Source of the DNA: Micromonospora_G sp044458865 | GTDB lineage: Bacteria; Actinomycetota; Actinomycetes; Mycobacteriales; Micromonosporaceae | NCBI RefSeq assembly: GCF_044458865.1 | Contig: NZ_JBITIH010000010.1 | Coordinates: 62,001 to 126,000, forward strand | Reading direction: 5' to 3' | DNA length: 64,000 nt | Shown: in pieces, positions 1 to 8,317 of the stretch | How the letters are laid out: each line of letters begins with the position of its first letter | Numbering within the stretch: position 1 is the stretch's first letter | Made by a program: the position numbers and the translations under genes | The notes under the pieces: model-generated | What the model saw: only the letters and a program-made list of their open reading frames with translations | The model's database searches: none | Told to the model about the DNA's origin: nothing

Positions 1-372
1 ATCGGTACGGTCGCCGAGGTGCAGGACGGGGCGTACACCGGGCGGCTCGTCGGTGACCTGATGCACGGTCCGGCCAAGGCGGACGCCGTACGTCAGCTCG
101 CCGCGGTGGAGCAGCTCGACCTGGCCAGGTGTGTGGCGTACAGCGACTCCTCCAACGACCTGCCGATGCTCTCGGTGGTCGGCCGCGCGGTGGCGATCAA
201 TCCGGACAACGCCCTGCGGCAGACCGCCCGGATGCGTGGCTGGGAGGTGCGTGACTTCCGTACGGGTCTGAAGGCCGCCCGGATCGCGGTGCCGTCGACC
301 GTCGCCGCCGGCCTGCTCGCCGGGGCGGTGACCGCCGGGCTCGCGGTGCGGCGCCGCCGGCAGAACCGATGA
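1..372 (+). CDS. HAD-IB family phosphatase (SerB1-like), 5' truncated by window edge
   Basis: The frame is open from base 1, so the N-terminal catalytic DxD motif lies outside the window. The visible part holds the motif III lysine region (GPAKADAV), the Mg-binding acidic motif SDSSNDLPML, and the conserved AINPDNALRQ segment that follows it in HAD-IB phosphatases of the SerB type, which hydrolyse small phosphomonoesters such as phosphoserine. The C-terminus is unusual for a soluble phosphatase: a hydrophobic stretch of about 19 residues ending in an RRRRQNR tail, which could anchor the protein to the membrane. It overlaps the next gene by 4 bp (ATGA), so the two are probably co-translated. 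It sits where serB1 lies in the mycobacterial block. The substrate is not certain. Confidence 0.8.
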   Translation: MGTVAEVQDGAYTGRLVGDLMHGPAKADAVRQLAAVEQLDLARCVAYSDSSNDLPMLSVVGRAVAINPDNALRQTARMRGWEVRDFRTGLKAARIAVPSTVAAGLLAGAVTAGLAVRRRRQNR

Positions 373-1475
373 ACGCTCCCGGGCCACTACGCCGGCAACT
401 GGTCGGTCTCGCCGCGGCCCTGGCCGCCGGTGGCGTCCTGCTCGCCCTACCCGCCGCCACCTCCGACCCGGCACCCGGGCCGAAGGTCGCCACCTTCGCG
501 GAGGTCTGGCCGGACAGCCAACCGGTGGAGATCCCGGCGTCCCTCCCGGACGGCCCGGCCTACAGTCCGGTCCACTTCCTCGACGCGCGGACCTCAATCG
601 GCACCGCACCGAGCCCGGAGGGGACGGACCTGCGGCTGGTGCTGCGCGCCGCCGACGGGGCGATCCGCGAACTGCGGCGGCTACCGATCGCCGACGCACC
701 GCAGTTCACCGGCTTCGCCCGGGACGGTGACCAGTTCGCCTGGGCCGAGTCGACCTCGGGTGACGACGGTGCCGGTCGGACCGAGCTGTGGACGGCGAAC
801 CTCGCCTCGGCCGAGCCCGCCCGGCGACTCACCACCGACACCGGCGCCGTGGTCTTCTTCAACTCGCAGTACGACATGGTCATCCACGCGGGAAGGCTCT
901 ACTGGGCGTCGGCGGCCCCCGGTGAGGAGACCGCGACGGAGATCCGTTCGGTGGCGCTCACCGGTGGACCGGTCTCGGTCCGTACCGAGCAGGGTGCGTG
1001 GTCCATCTCCGCGTACCCGTGGTTGGCCAGTGCCGGCACCGGGGCGAGCGGGCCGGTCCTGCTGCGTAACCTCGACGAGCGCAAGGTGATCGAGGTCGAT
1101 GCGACCGCCTCCGAGCTGGTCACCTGTAGCCCCACCTGGTGCCGGGTGCTCGTGCTCGCCAGCGACGGGCCGGGGCGGATCGAGCTGATGCGGCCGGACG
1201 GCACGTCCCGGCAACGGGTGGCCGGCGGGGTGGCCACGGCCGCGATCATCGACGTCGCGGTCCTCGACCGGTTCGAGGTGGTCGCCCTCTCCGACGCGCA
1301 GCGTACGGCCACCGACAGTCAGCAACTGCTGCTGTACGACGTACGTGACCAGCGGACCGTGGTGGTGGCCGAGGGCAGTGGCCTGGTGCTCTGCCGCGAC
1401 GGCATCCTCTGGTGGTCCACCGGGGGCAGCGACATCACCGCGTGGCACGCCCTGGACCTACGCACACTGCGCTGA
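369..1475 (+). CDS. membrane-anchored or secreted beta-propeller-like protein, unknown function
   Basis: This 368-residue protein has an N-terminal hydrophobic segment (about residues 8-30) after RR, which could be a signal peptide or anchor, so most of it probably lies outside the membrane. The rest is a series of short beta-rich repeats (for example DQFAWAESTSGDD, GRLYWASAAPGEE, GILWWSTGGSD) resembling the blades of TolB/WD40-like propellers. Two cysteines (TCSPTWC) may form a disulfide. I recognise no catalytic motif. The start overlaps the upstream phosphatase stop (ATGA), suggesting a two-gene operon. The function is unknown; a scaffold or ligand-binding propeller is an inference from the repeat pattern only. 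Confidence 0.75.
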   Translation: MNAPGPLRRQLVGLAAALAAGGVLLALPAATSDPAPGPKVATFAEVWPDSQPVEIPASLPDGPAYSPVHFLDARTSIGTAPSPEGTDLRLVLRAADGAIRELRRLPIADAPQFTGFARDGDQFAWAESTSGDDGAGRTELWTANLASAEPARRLTTDTGAVVFFNSQYDMVIHAGRLYWASAAPGEETATEIRSVALTGGPVSVRTEQGAWSISAYPWLASAGTGASGPVLLRNLDERKVIEVDATASELVTCSPTWCRVLVLASDGPGRIELMRPDGTSRQRVAGGVATAAIIDVAVLDRFEVVALSDAQRTATDSQQLLLYDVRDQRTVVVAEGSGLVLCRDGILWWSTGGSDITAWHALDLRTLR

Positions 1476-1507
1476 CCGCCGAACCCCTACTCCGGTGCCG
1501 GGGTCGG

Positions 1508-2413
1508 TCAGGGTCCGAACGGGTCGGGTCGGCGTTCCAGTAGCTGGTGCAGGGTCTGCTGGATGGTCTCGCGTACCTGGTCGGCCAGGTTGAACACGAC
1601 CAGCGGGTCGTCCGCCTGGTCGGCCATGCCCTCGGTCGAGATCGGTGGGCAGAACTCGATCAACCACTTGCTCGGCAGCGGCACCATGCCGAGTGGGCCA
1701 AGCCACGGGAAGGTCGGCGTCACCGGGAAGTACGGCAGTTTGAGCAGCCGGGCCAATGGCTTGATGTCGGCGAGCATGGGGTACGTCTCCTCGGCGCCGA
1801 CGATCGCCACCGGAATGATCGGGGTGCCGGTACGCAGCGCCGCCGAGACGAATCCGCCCCGACCGAACCGTTGCAGCTTGTAGCGGTCGGCGTAGAGCTT
1901 GCCGACGCCCTTGAAGCCCTCGGGGAAGACGCCGACCAGTTCGCCCCGACCCATCAGCCGCTCGGCGTCGGGGTTGCATGCCATCGTGCCGCCGGTCTTG
2001 CGGGCGAGTTCGGAGACGACCGGCATCCGGAACACGATGTCGGCGCCGAGCAGGCGCAGGTAGCGACGGGCCGGGTGGTGGTCGTGCAGGACCGCGGAGA
2101 GGATCAACGCGTCCAGCGCGACTGTTCCGGAGTGGTTGCCGACGACCAGGCCGGCGCCGGTGGCGGGCAGGTTCTCCACTCCGGTGACCTCGGTGCGGAA
2201 CCATTCCCGGTAGAGCTGACGCAGCAGCGGATGGATGACCCGGTCGGTCAGCTCGGGGTCGAAGCCGAAGTCGTCGATCTCGTACTGGCCGGCGAGACGG
2301 CGTCGGAGGAAGGCGAGCCCGGACGCGACGCGCCGATCCCACACGTCGCCCGGCTGGTCGGTGACCGCCGCGCCGATCGGCTCCGGCGCGGGCGTCCGCC
2401 CGTTCTCACTCAT
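1508..2413 (-). CDS. lysophospholipid acyltransferase family protein (PlsC-like)
   Basis: A 301-aa acyltransferase of the PlsC/glycerolipid type, expected to transfer an acyl chain to a lysophospholipid or glycolipid at the inner membrane face. The block I motif NHSGTVALDA supplies the catalytic histidine and a downstream aspartate, although the spacing is longer than the classical HX4D. Block III is seen as FPEGFKGVGK, and a PIIPV block is present (TPIIPVAIVGAEE). The ATG start overlaps the stop of the upstream epimerase by 4 bp (ATGA), so the two genes form an operon. In the mycobacterial block the equivalent gene (Rv0502) also follows galE2. The acyl acceptor cannot be told from sequence. 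Confidence 0.85.
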   Translation of the reverse strand: MSENGRTPAPEPIGAAVTDQPGDVWDRRVASGLAFLRRRLAGQYEIDDFGFDPELTDRVIHPLLRQLYREWFRTEVTGVENLPATGAGLVVGNHSGTVALDALILSAVLHDHHPARRYLRLLGADIVFRMPVVSELARKTGGTMACNPDAERLMGRGELVGVFPEGFKGVGKLYADRYKLQRFGRGGFVSAALRTGTPIIPVAIVGAEETYPMLADIKPLARLLKLPYFPVTPTFPWLGPLGMVPLPSKWLIEFCPPISTEGMADQADDPLVVFNLADQVRETIQQTLHQLLERRPDPFGP

Positions 2414-3513
2414 CTACGCTCGCCCAGTGGTCGCTGCTCCGCGGTGGGGTTGGCCACCGCGGCGCGAACCTGACGGATCCCGTCGAGGATCGCCTGTTCG
2501 GCGACGGCGAGCTGCTCGGCGCGGACCACGGTACGGTCGGTGTGGCCGCTGATGAAGTCGTCGAACGCCGCCGCCGTGGAACGCGGGGTGAAGCCGTATT
2601 CCGTGGTCAGGCGGGTGGTGTCGACGACCCGGCCGTGCACGAAGAGGTCGACCTGGTCCAGGCCGTAGCGCCCGAAACCGAGGGTACGGGCGATCCCGGC
2701 GGCGCCGGAGAGGCCGGGTTCCAGCACCGGTACGGCGACCCGCCCGGATCTCCGGATCGCCTGCGACAGCGCGAGCACCCCCGGCCCGGCGACGTTGTAC
2801 GTGCCGCCGTGTTCCTCGGTCACCGAGCGGTAGAGCACTTCGAGGGCGTCCTCGATGTGCAGGAACTGCAACCGGGGATCCCGGCCGAGCACGGTCGGCA
2901 CGACCCGCTGGGCGAAGTAGCGGGTGAGGGTGGTGTCGGCGGTGGAGCCGATGAACGGGGCGAAGCGCAGCACGGTCGCGGTGACGTCGGGGCGACGCCG
3001 CCGGAAGCCGCGTACGTAGCCCTCGATGTCGAGGATGTCGCGGGCGAATCCGCCACGAGGCACCGCGTGCGGCTCGGTCTCCTCCGTGAAGACGGCCGGG
3101 TCGCGGAACGACGCCCCGTACGCGGCCGTGGAGGAGCGGACCACCAGCCGACGCAGCCGGGGCGCCCGCTGGCAGGCGGCGAGGAGCTGCATGGTGCCGA
3201 TGACGTTCTGTTCCTTCATCGCCGCCCGCCCGCCGTGTTGCTGGTCGGGAGCCGTCACCAGGGCGAGGTGGACCACCGAGTCGGCGCCCAGTTCGTCGAT
3301 GACGGTGCCGACCGAGGCCGTGTCGGCGTGTACCCGTTCGACCTGGTCGAGCAGGGGGGCCAGTTCGGCGGACGGGTCGGCGGTGTCGAGCCCGACCACC
3401 CGCTCGATCCGTGGATCGGCGGCGAGGCGGGCCGCGACGTGGGCGCCGAGGTAGCGGCTGACGCCGGTCACGACGACAACCCCCGGTGCACCTGCGGTGC
3501 GGCCGGGGGTCAT
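2410..3513 (-). CDS. NAD-dependent epimerase/dehydratase (GalE2-like, extended SDR)
   Basis: An extended short-chain dehydrogenase/epimerase of about 367 aa. A Rossmann dinucleotide-binding start (VVVTGVSRYLGAHVA) lies near the N-terminus, followed by an acidic beta-2 end (VGLDTAD), as expected for NAD binding. SSTAAYG lies where the active-site serine region is expected, but the usual YxxxK is not obvious. The ATG at 3513 was chosen because GAGGAG sits 6 nt upstream; a longer start at 3558 lacks this. It resembles the Rv0501 (galE2) family in the syntenic block. The sugar nucleotide or other substrate is unknown. It is coupled to the downstream acyltransferase, hinting at a shared role in envelope lipid or glycan metabolism. 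Confidence 0.85.
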   Translation of the reverse strand: MTPGRTAGAPGVVVVTGVSRYLGAHVAARLAADPRIERVVGLDTADPSAELAPLLDQVERVHADTASVGTVIDELGADSVVHLALVTAPDQQHGGRAAMKEQNVIGTMQLLAACQRAPRLRRLVVRSSTAAYGASFRDPAVFTEETEPHAVPRGGFARDILDIEGYVRGFRRRRPDVTATVLRFAPFIGSTADTTLTRYFAQRVVPTVLGRDPRLQFLHIEDALEVLYRSVTEEHGGTYNVAGPGVLALSQAIRRSGRVAVPVLEPGLSGAAGIARTLGFGRYGLDQVDLFVHGRVVDTTRLTTEYGFTPRSTAAAFDDFISGHTDRTVVRAEQLAVAEQAILDGIRQVRAAVANPTAEQRPLGERR

Positions 3514-3636
3514 CCCATGCTCCTCGTCAGCGGATTCGGGCGCTGACGCCCAGACCACCGCGACCGTGTCACGGGTGCCTCCGAGGGTCGACGGGTGGCA
3601 AGTGGTGCCATTGGCCGGGCCGTGGCCCGGCCACGG

Positions 3637-3738
3637 TCACTTGCCGAGCTTGCGACGCTGGACGCGGGTCTTGCGCAGCAGCTTGCGGTGCTTCTTCTTA
3701 GCCATGCGCTTGCGGCGCTTCTTGACCACCGAGCCCAT
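3637..3738 (-). CDS. 33-aa ribosomal protein bS22 (AURKAIP1/COX24 domain)
   Basis: A tiny, extremely basic protein of 33 residues beginning MGSVVKKRRKRMAKKKHRK and ending VQRRKLGK. This is the near-invariant sequence of the actinobacterial small-subunit protein bS22, seen in mycobacterial ribosome structures and related to the AURKAIP1/COX24 domain of mitochondrial ribosomes. The ATG at 3738 gives the conserved N-terminus; longer frames upstream do not match the family. A GGAAGGG sequence precedes it. In the mycobacterial block (Rv0500B) it lies between the same small HTH gene and the epimerase as here. Identification rests on near-identity to the remembered family sequence. Confidence 0.93.
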   Translation of the reverse strand: MGSVVKKRRKRMAKKKHRKLLRKTRVQRRKLGK

Positions 3739-3988
3739 ACGACAGCCCTTCCGATACAACGTGCGGGTCGGTCCGGGAGCCATCGTGGGATGTCTCCGGA
3801 AACCGAGCTGGACAACGGACCGGATCCGGCCGGTGGGTGTTGGACGCACCAAGGTGGGATCACGGTCGCGGTCCAGGGTAGCCGTCGCCCCTGCACAGGA
3901 CCAACGCGGCCCCATGTACACCCGTCACGGCGCCGGCCAGGACCACCCCGGCCTGCGTCGGCAGGACGCCGACGGGGGTCTGGGTGGG

Positions 3989-4201
3989 TCAGGCCGTTTC
4001 CTGGAACGCCCCGCGCAGATACTCGTGCACCGCGTGCTCAGGCACCCGGAACGACCGGCCGACCCGCACTGCGGTGAGTTCACCGGAGTGCACGAGTCGG
4101 TAGACGGTCATCTTCGAAACCCGCATCAGCGTCGCCACCTCGGCGACGGTCAGGAACCTGACCTCCGACAGCCGAGCGTCGGACTGTGGTGATCCCGTCA
4201 T
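3989..4201 (-). CDS. small excisionase/MerR-type helix-turn-helix DNA-binding protein
   Basis: A 70-aa protein made almost entirely of one HTH_17/excisionase-like winged domain: FLTVAEVATLMRVSKMTVYR, then a wing VRVGRSFRVPEHAVHEYL. Proteins of this kind bind DNA and, in actinomycetes, include developmental and global regulators (the BldC-type fold). The ATG at 4201 is preferred because the conserved core begins shortly after it; an in-frame start at 4270 would add 23 poorly conserved residues. It sits immediately upstream of the bS22 gene on the same strand, an arrangement conserved with mycobacterial Rv0500A-Rv0500B. Targets are unknown. About 680 bp without a gene lie upstream. Confidence 0.85.
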   Translation of the reverse strand: MTGSPQSDARLSEVRFLTVAEVATLMRVSKMTVYRLVHSGELTAVRVGRSFRVPEHAVHEYLRGAFQETA

Positions 4202-4881
4202 GGCCCACCGACCCATCCCATTCCCCGGCGCGCGCCCCCGGGCAGGCTGCTCCCGCGCCACGGTGGGCAACGCGCGTGTTACCAGTACGGTAGCGGGACG
4301 GCTGTGACCTGCGCGATCCCTTCACGCTGTTGATCATATGTCGTCAAGCTGCCACACCGCCCCGAGCAGGCATTTTCCACTCGGTAGGGGACAGAAAGCC
4401 GACGCCAGCACGACAAACGGCGGGTATCGGGACGCTCACTCGGCGCACAGGGCGACCACCGGATCGGACCGGCTGGCCCACCCACTGGTCGAGAGCACCG
4501 GTCGCCGAAGGTCGTCGCGGCCACGGTAGGGCCGACCGCCGCCACCCGACGCGGCCGGTCCACATTGGAGGCGTTGTCCCCGGGCCGAGCCGGTCCAGGG
4601 CGGGGACGGGGCGGGCGAAGGCGCCCGGTGGCTCCGGCGGCGCCACCGGAGCCACCGGACGGGTGCCCCGACTCGCTTCCGGACGCGAACCGGGGCTCCG
4701 CGCTGGGAGCGGCGTTCACTATCTCAGGTGCCGCGGCGGCTCTCGGCGGCACCGGGGAGTCCGTGGCGATCAACCCATCCCGGATGATGACCCCGACCGC
4801 TCGGTGTCCAGCCCTCGATCAACGCAGGGACGGGGTACGTCCGGTCCGTGCCACCGACCAGAGCCGTTGCCCCGGATCCGC
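4202..4881. other. 680-bp region without a convincing gene
   Basis: This region lies upstream of the small HTH gene and downstream of the metallopeptidase. Open frames exist on both strands but are proline/arginine/glycine-rich, lack ribosome-binding sites and resemble no family. It holds a short dyad TACC-N5-GGTA at 4280-4292, about 80 bp upstream of the HTH start and possibly part of its promoter region, and a strong GC hairpin (listed separately). Nothing else was recognised. A small RNA cannot be excluded. Confidence 0.6.
4625..4658. terminator. 13-bp perfect hairpin, candidate terminator for the metallopeptidase
   Basis: CCGGTGGCTCCGG at 4625-4637 is the exact reverse complement of CCGGAGCCACCGG at 4646-4658, with an 8-nt loop. 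It lies about 220 bp beyond the stop of the metallopeptidase gene on the minus strand. No T-run follows, as is common for GC-rich actinomycete terminators, so a structural RNA or other role is possible. Confidence 0.45.
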
Positions 4882-6207
4882 TCAGCGGGCGGTACGCAGG
4901 TACGCCACACACTCCTCGTGCAGGGTGCTCCACTCCACCCCGAACACGTCACGGCTCGCGTCGGCCTCCGCACGACCGTCGTGCACCACCTCTTTGAAGA
5001 AGGCGAGCAGCCGTTCCTCGCTGAACCGGTCGGCGAGGTAGCGAGCGGCCAGGTAACCGACGCCGTAGCTCCCCGAGACGCGCCAGTCCTCCGAACTCGT
5101 GGCCGGCTCAAGCGATTCCAGTCTGCCGTTCCAGCCGCCCGAGCGGACGCCGAGCAGCCGCACCACATCCGGCAGCCGCTCGTACTCGTTGACCGGGCGA
5201 CCGCCGGTCCCGGCGTACTCGGCGATTCCCTCGACCAGCCACCAGTTCTCGGTGCCGGCGTGGCCCCGTTCGGGTAGCGAGGCCGCGTGGGTCATCTCGT
5301 GCCGGAGCAGGTCATCGATGGCGGTCCGGTGCAGCCCGTCGGAGTTGAGCACCACGTCGAACCGGCCCCCGCCGATGCCGACCGCGTAGCCGCCGGTCCA
5401 GACCGGGCGACCGCCGCCGTACCAGCGCTCCCACTCGGGCTTGAGGGCGTAGAAGATCCGGTAGACGTCCGGTGGCGAGCCGTCCACCGCGTACCGGTCG
5501 GCGACCGTGGCCGCCTGTTCTGCCGTCTTGAGCAGGTCCGGCAGCAGGCTACGTACGCTCTGGGGCACCGCGACCACGGTCCGGGCGCCGACCGCCACCG
5601 CGAGGTCGGTGACCTCCCACGGCCGGGGCCCCTCCACTCCGGACATCGACGGCTCGACGGCGACCAGGCGCGGCTGCGGGCCGTTGCCGGCCCACCGGGT
5701 CCCGATCGTCACCGGCCCGGTACGGCACCCGGGCACCACGAAGCAGTGTCCGACGGTGACCAGCACCCGCCACTCGCTCGTGTTGTTGGTCATCTGGGCC
5801 GGTGGGCCGTTGCGCGACGGCTCCCAGGCGGCCACCTTCATCGCCCGGAGCACGTTGAACTGCCGCTTCAGGTCGGCCGCGGCCGGGGAGGCCGGGTCAG
5901 CCACCGCGAGAAAGCCCTGCTCGTCGCCGCGGAGCAGGGCCTGCGCCTGCTGCTCCAGCAACACGTCGATCCGCTCACCCAGCCAGGCCGCGGTCACCTC
6001 GACCGGGTCGCCCGCCACCGGGCTGCGCGCCGGGGTGGCGCTGGCGACCGCGCCGGGCAGCCCCACCATGTCGGGCGTACGGGCGATCAGCACCGCCACC
6101 AGACTCGCCGGTACCCCGCAGAAGAGCAGCACCCCGACCACACCGAGCGCCACCCACACCGGCCATCGCCATCGTCGTACCGGCCGCGTGTCCACCCCGT
6201 CGATCAT
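4882..6207 (-). CDS. membrane-anchored gluzincin metallopeptidase (peptidase MA-like)
   Basis: A 441-aa protein with a basic N-terminus and one transmembrane helix (about residues 16-42), placing the bulk outside the cytoplasm. The C-terminal domain carries a zinc HExxH motif (HEMTH, H303/E304/H307) followed by EGIAEY, in which E326 is positioned as the third zinc ligand: the gluzincin pattern. The middle part (about residues 65-250) looks like an SnoaL/NTF2-type accessory domain containing a possible disulfide (CFVVPGC). The likely role is a surface protease or peptidoglycan-proximal peptidase; the substrate is unknown. It occupies a stretch between conserved genes, so it is accessory to the syntenic block. 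Confidence 0.85.
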   Translation of the reverse strand: MIDGVDTRPVRRWRWPVWVALGVVGVLLFCGVPASLVAVLIARTPDMVGLPGAVASATPARSPVAGDPVEVTAAWLGERIDVLLEQQAQALLRGDEQGFLAVADPASPAAADLKRQFNVLRAMKVAAWEPSRNGPPAQMTNNTSEWRVLVTVGHCFVVPGCRTGPVTIGTRWAGNGPQPRLVAVEPSMSGVEGPRPWEVTDLAVAVGARTVVAVPQSVRSLLPDLLKTAEQAATVADRYAVDGSPPDVYRIFYALKPEWERWYGGGRPVWTGGYAVGIGGGRFDVVLNSDGLHRTAIDDLLRHEMTHAASLPERGHAGTENWWLVEGIAEYAGTGGRPVNEYERLPDVVRLLGVRSGGWNGRLESLEPATSSEDWRVSGSYGVGYLAARYLADRFSEERLLAFFKEVVHDGRAEADASRDVFGVEWSTLHEECVAYLRTAR

Positions 6208-6388
6208 CCACGCGAGAGTACGACATGCACCTGTACGTCAGGCGCCCGCGTAGCCGCCATACGTCGATCGCCCGTACCCGATTCGGGCCATGCGCAGCTC
6301 AGCACCCAGCCCGAACCAACCACCACCACCAACAACCCGGCCCCAGTCAGCCCGACCACCGACTACCGCGCCCACCTATCCGAATAAA

Positions 6389-7306
6389 TCAATTCCTGGA
6401 GATCAGCGCGCGGGCGAAGAAGACCAGGTTCGCCGGACGCTCGGCGAGTCGGCGCATCAGGTAGCCGTACCAGTCGCTGCCGTACGGCAGGTAGGTCCGG
6501 ACCGTGTGACCCTCGCCCGCCAACCGGGCCTGCTCCTCCGGCCGGACGCCGTAGAGCATCTGGAACTCGAACTCGTCCGGCGACCGGTCGAACCAGCGGG
6601 CCCGGTCCTGGCCGATCGCGATCAGCCGGGGATCGTGGGTCGCGAGCATCGGGTAACCGGCTCCGGAGAGCAGGATGTTGAGGCAGCGCACGTACGACTT
6701 GTCGACGTCCCGCGCCGACTGGTACGCCACCGACTCCGGCTCCTTGTAGGCGCCCTTGCAGAGCCGTACCCGTGACCCGGCGGTGGCCAGCTCCCGGCAG
6801 TCCGCCTCGGTCCGCCGCAGGTACGCCTGGAGCACCGCGCCGGTCGACGGGAAGTCCTTGCGCAGCCGCGCCAGGATGTCCAGCGTCGAGTCGGTGGTGG
6901 TGTGGTCCTCCATGTCGAGGGTGACCGTGGTGCCAGCCGCTGCCGCCGCGGTGCAGATCGCCCGTACGTTGTCGTAGGCGAGCTTCTCGTCGAACTTCTG
7001 GCCGAGGGCGGAGAGTTTGACGCTGACCTCCGCGCCCGAGGTCAGGTCTGCCCCGGCGAGCACGGTCAGCAGGGTGAGGTACTCCTCCCGGACGGCGGTG
7101 GCCTGCTCCGGGGTCACGGTGTCCTCGCCGAGGTAGTCGAGGGTTACCGTCAGACCACTGCCGACGAGTTCGCGGGTGGCACGAAGCGCATCGTCCGTGG
7201 TGGTGCCGGCGACGAACCGGCGTACGACGTCCCGGGTGAACGGGGCCGTTTCGACGAGCCGCTCGACCCGGGATGACCGGGAGGCGGCGAGGATGACCGA
7301 ACGCAT
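6389..7306 (-). CDS. proline dehydrogenase (PutB-type, monofunctional)
   Basis: A 305-aa FAD-dependent proline dehydrogenase, oxidising L-proline to pyrroline-5-carboxylate with electrons passed to the respiratory chain. It has the hallmark PRODH motifs along the TIM barrel: LDMEDHTTTD, RLCKGAYKEP, ATHD, FEFQMLYGVR and, at the C-terminus, YLPYGSDWYGYLMRRLAERP, whose paired arginines bind the proline carboxylate. Length fits the short monofunctional form; no P5C dehydrogenase gene is adjacent. The ATG has no clear ribosome-binding site. A TACGCT hexamer ends 6 nt before it, so the transcript may be leaderless. In the mycobacterial block this interval instead holds proC, the biosynthetic reductase. 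Confidence 0.95.
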   Translation of the reverse strand: MRSVILAASRSSRVERLVETAPFTRDVVRRFVAGTTTDDALRATRELVGSGLTVTLDYLGEDTVTPEQATAVREEYLTLLTVLAGADLTSGAEVSVKLSALGQKFDEKLAYDNVRAICTAAAAAGTTVTLDMEDHTTTDSTLDILARLRKDFPSTGAVLQAYLRRTEADCRELATAGSRVRLCKGAYKEPESVAYQSARDVDKSYVRCLNILLSGAGYPMLATHDPRLIAIGQDRARWFDRSPDEFEFQMLYGVRPEEQARLAGEGHTVRTYLPYGSDWYGYLMRRLAERPANLVFFARALISRN

Positions 7307-7678
7307 GCTGGGAGCGTAACGTCCGTCGGCGTACCCGAGCCGGGCAGCGGGCAGGTCGGGGCACCCGCCCGACCGAAGTGATCATGGAAATGATCGCCTC
7401 GGTCGACCCGTCGACCACCTCCCCTCCCCCGCCATGGAAGTTGCGACCATGGCGGAAGACGCCGCTCACAGCGTTGTGGGAATTTTCCTGGACCACCCAT
7501 ACCCGATGCCGGCATTTCTCGATTCACCGCTTCGGATGACGAAGTCTGCCGCCCAGTCGCCGCTTCGCCACAGGTCGGTCAATCACAAAGTGAAAGCACT
7601 TATCAGCGGCGCGTACGCCCGTTGCTCACTCACTACGGGGACGCGCCACTACGGCCCCCAATCGTCTACGGTTGTCGG
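7307..7678. other. 372-bp divergent intergenic region, AT-richer than surroundings
   Basis: It separates proline dehydrogenase (minus) from the CGNR gene (plus) and is clearly less GC-rich than its neighbours, consistent with promoters for both. It contains the GATCAT dyad listed separately. No gene was recognised in it. Confidence 0.6.
7380..7395. promoter_or_regulatory. inverted repeat GATCAT-N4-ATGATC, candidate operator
   Basis: A perfect 6-bp-arm dyad (GATCATGGAAATGATC) lies about 75 bp upstream of proline dehydrogenase. Its position in a divergent promoter region suggests a regulator site. The cognate protein is not identified; the CGNR protein encoded divergently is one possibility. 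Confidence 0.35.
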
Positions 7679-8284
7679 GTGAACTTCGACGCGTACGCCC
7701 GGACCGGAGTTGACCTTGTCAACGCGCGGCTGGACGACCTCGACGACCTGAAGGCGCTCTTCGCCGACGAAAACCTCTGGATGCGCGATGAGGTGGCCGA
7801 ACGCGACTTGGTGATATTCCGCCGCGCGCAGAAGCGTCTCCGAGACGTCTTCGAATTTGGCACCTCCGGCCGCGACGTGGACGCCGTCGCCGAACTCAAC
7901 TCACTACTGGAAACTTTTCCCGTTCAGCCACGCATTTCCGGTCACGGATCCAGCGACTGGCACATGCACGTGAGCAGCCGCGGCGCCTCGGTGAGCGCGG
8001 AGTATCTGGCTGGTGCGGTGTGGGGGCTCTCGGTCTGGCTTTGCGAGTACGGCAGCGCACGCTTCGGCGTCTGTGCCGACGACCGTTGCGGCAACGTCTA
8101 CCTGGACACCTCGTCCAACTGCTGCCGCCGGTTCTGTTCGGAACGGTGCGCCACCCGCTCGCACGTCGCCGCCCACCGGGCCCGTAAGCGGGCTGCGGTG
8201 GAGGAGGCGGTCCAGGCTTCGGCCGTGCCGAAGCCGAGCGTGCCGAAGGCAAGCCTGCCCGCCCAGGCACTCACCAAGGTCTGA
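7679..8284 (+). CDS. CGNR zinc-finger protein (ABATE domain), degenerate CGNR motif
   Basis: A 201-aa protein with the two-part architecture of the ABATE/CGNR family, putative stress-linked transcriptional regulators. The N-terminal ABATE-like region is about residues 1-140. The C-terminal zinc finger has four cysteines in the family pattern (CADDRC ... CSERC) with LDTSSN between, followed by a basic tail. The eponymous CGNR tetrapeptide is replaced by CATR, although the metal ligands are kept. A GTG at 7679 was chosen because it gives the typical N-terminus; an in-frame ATG at 7622 would add 19 unrelated residues. It is divergent from proline dehydrogenase and convergent with the isomerase. 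Targets are unknown. Confidence 0.85.
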   Translation: MNFDAYARTGVDLVNARLDDLDDLKALFADENLWMRDEVAERDLVIFRRAQKRLRDVFEFGTSGRDVDAVAELNSLLETFPVQPRISGHGSSDWHMHVSSRGASVSAEYLAGAVWGLSVWLCEYGSARFGVCADDRCGNVYLDTSSNCCRRFCSERCATRSHVAAHRARKRAAVEEAVQASAVPKPSVPKASLPAQALTKV

Positions 8285-8317
8285 GCGGACCGACGGACCG
8301 CGTCACCGTGCCCGCCC

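Noticed and set aside
4279..4773. A 164-codon minus-strand frame in the gene-free region
   Set aside because: No ribosome-binding site, no family resemblance and proline/arginine-biased composition; the region also contains a strong hairpin inside this frame.
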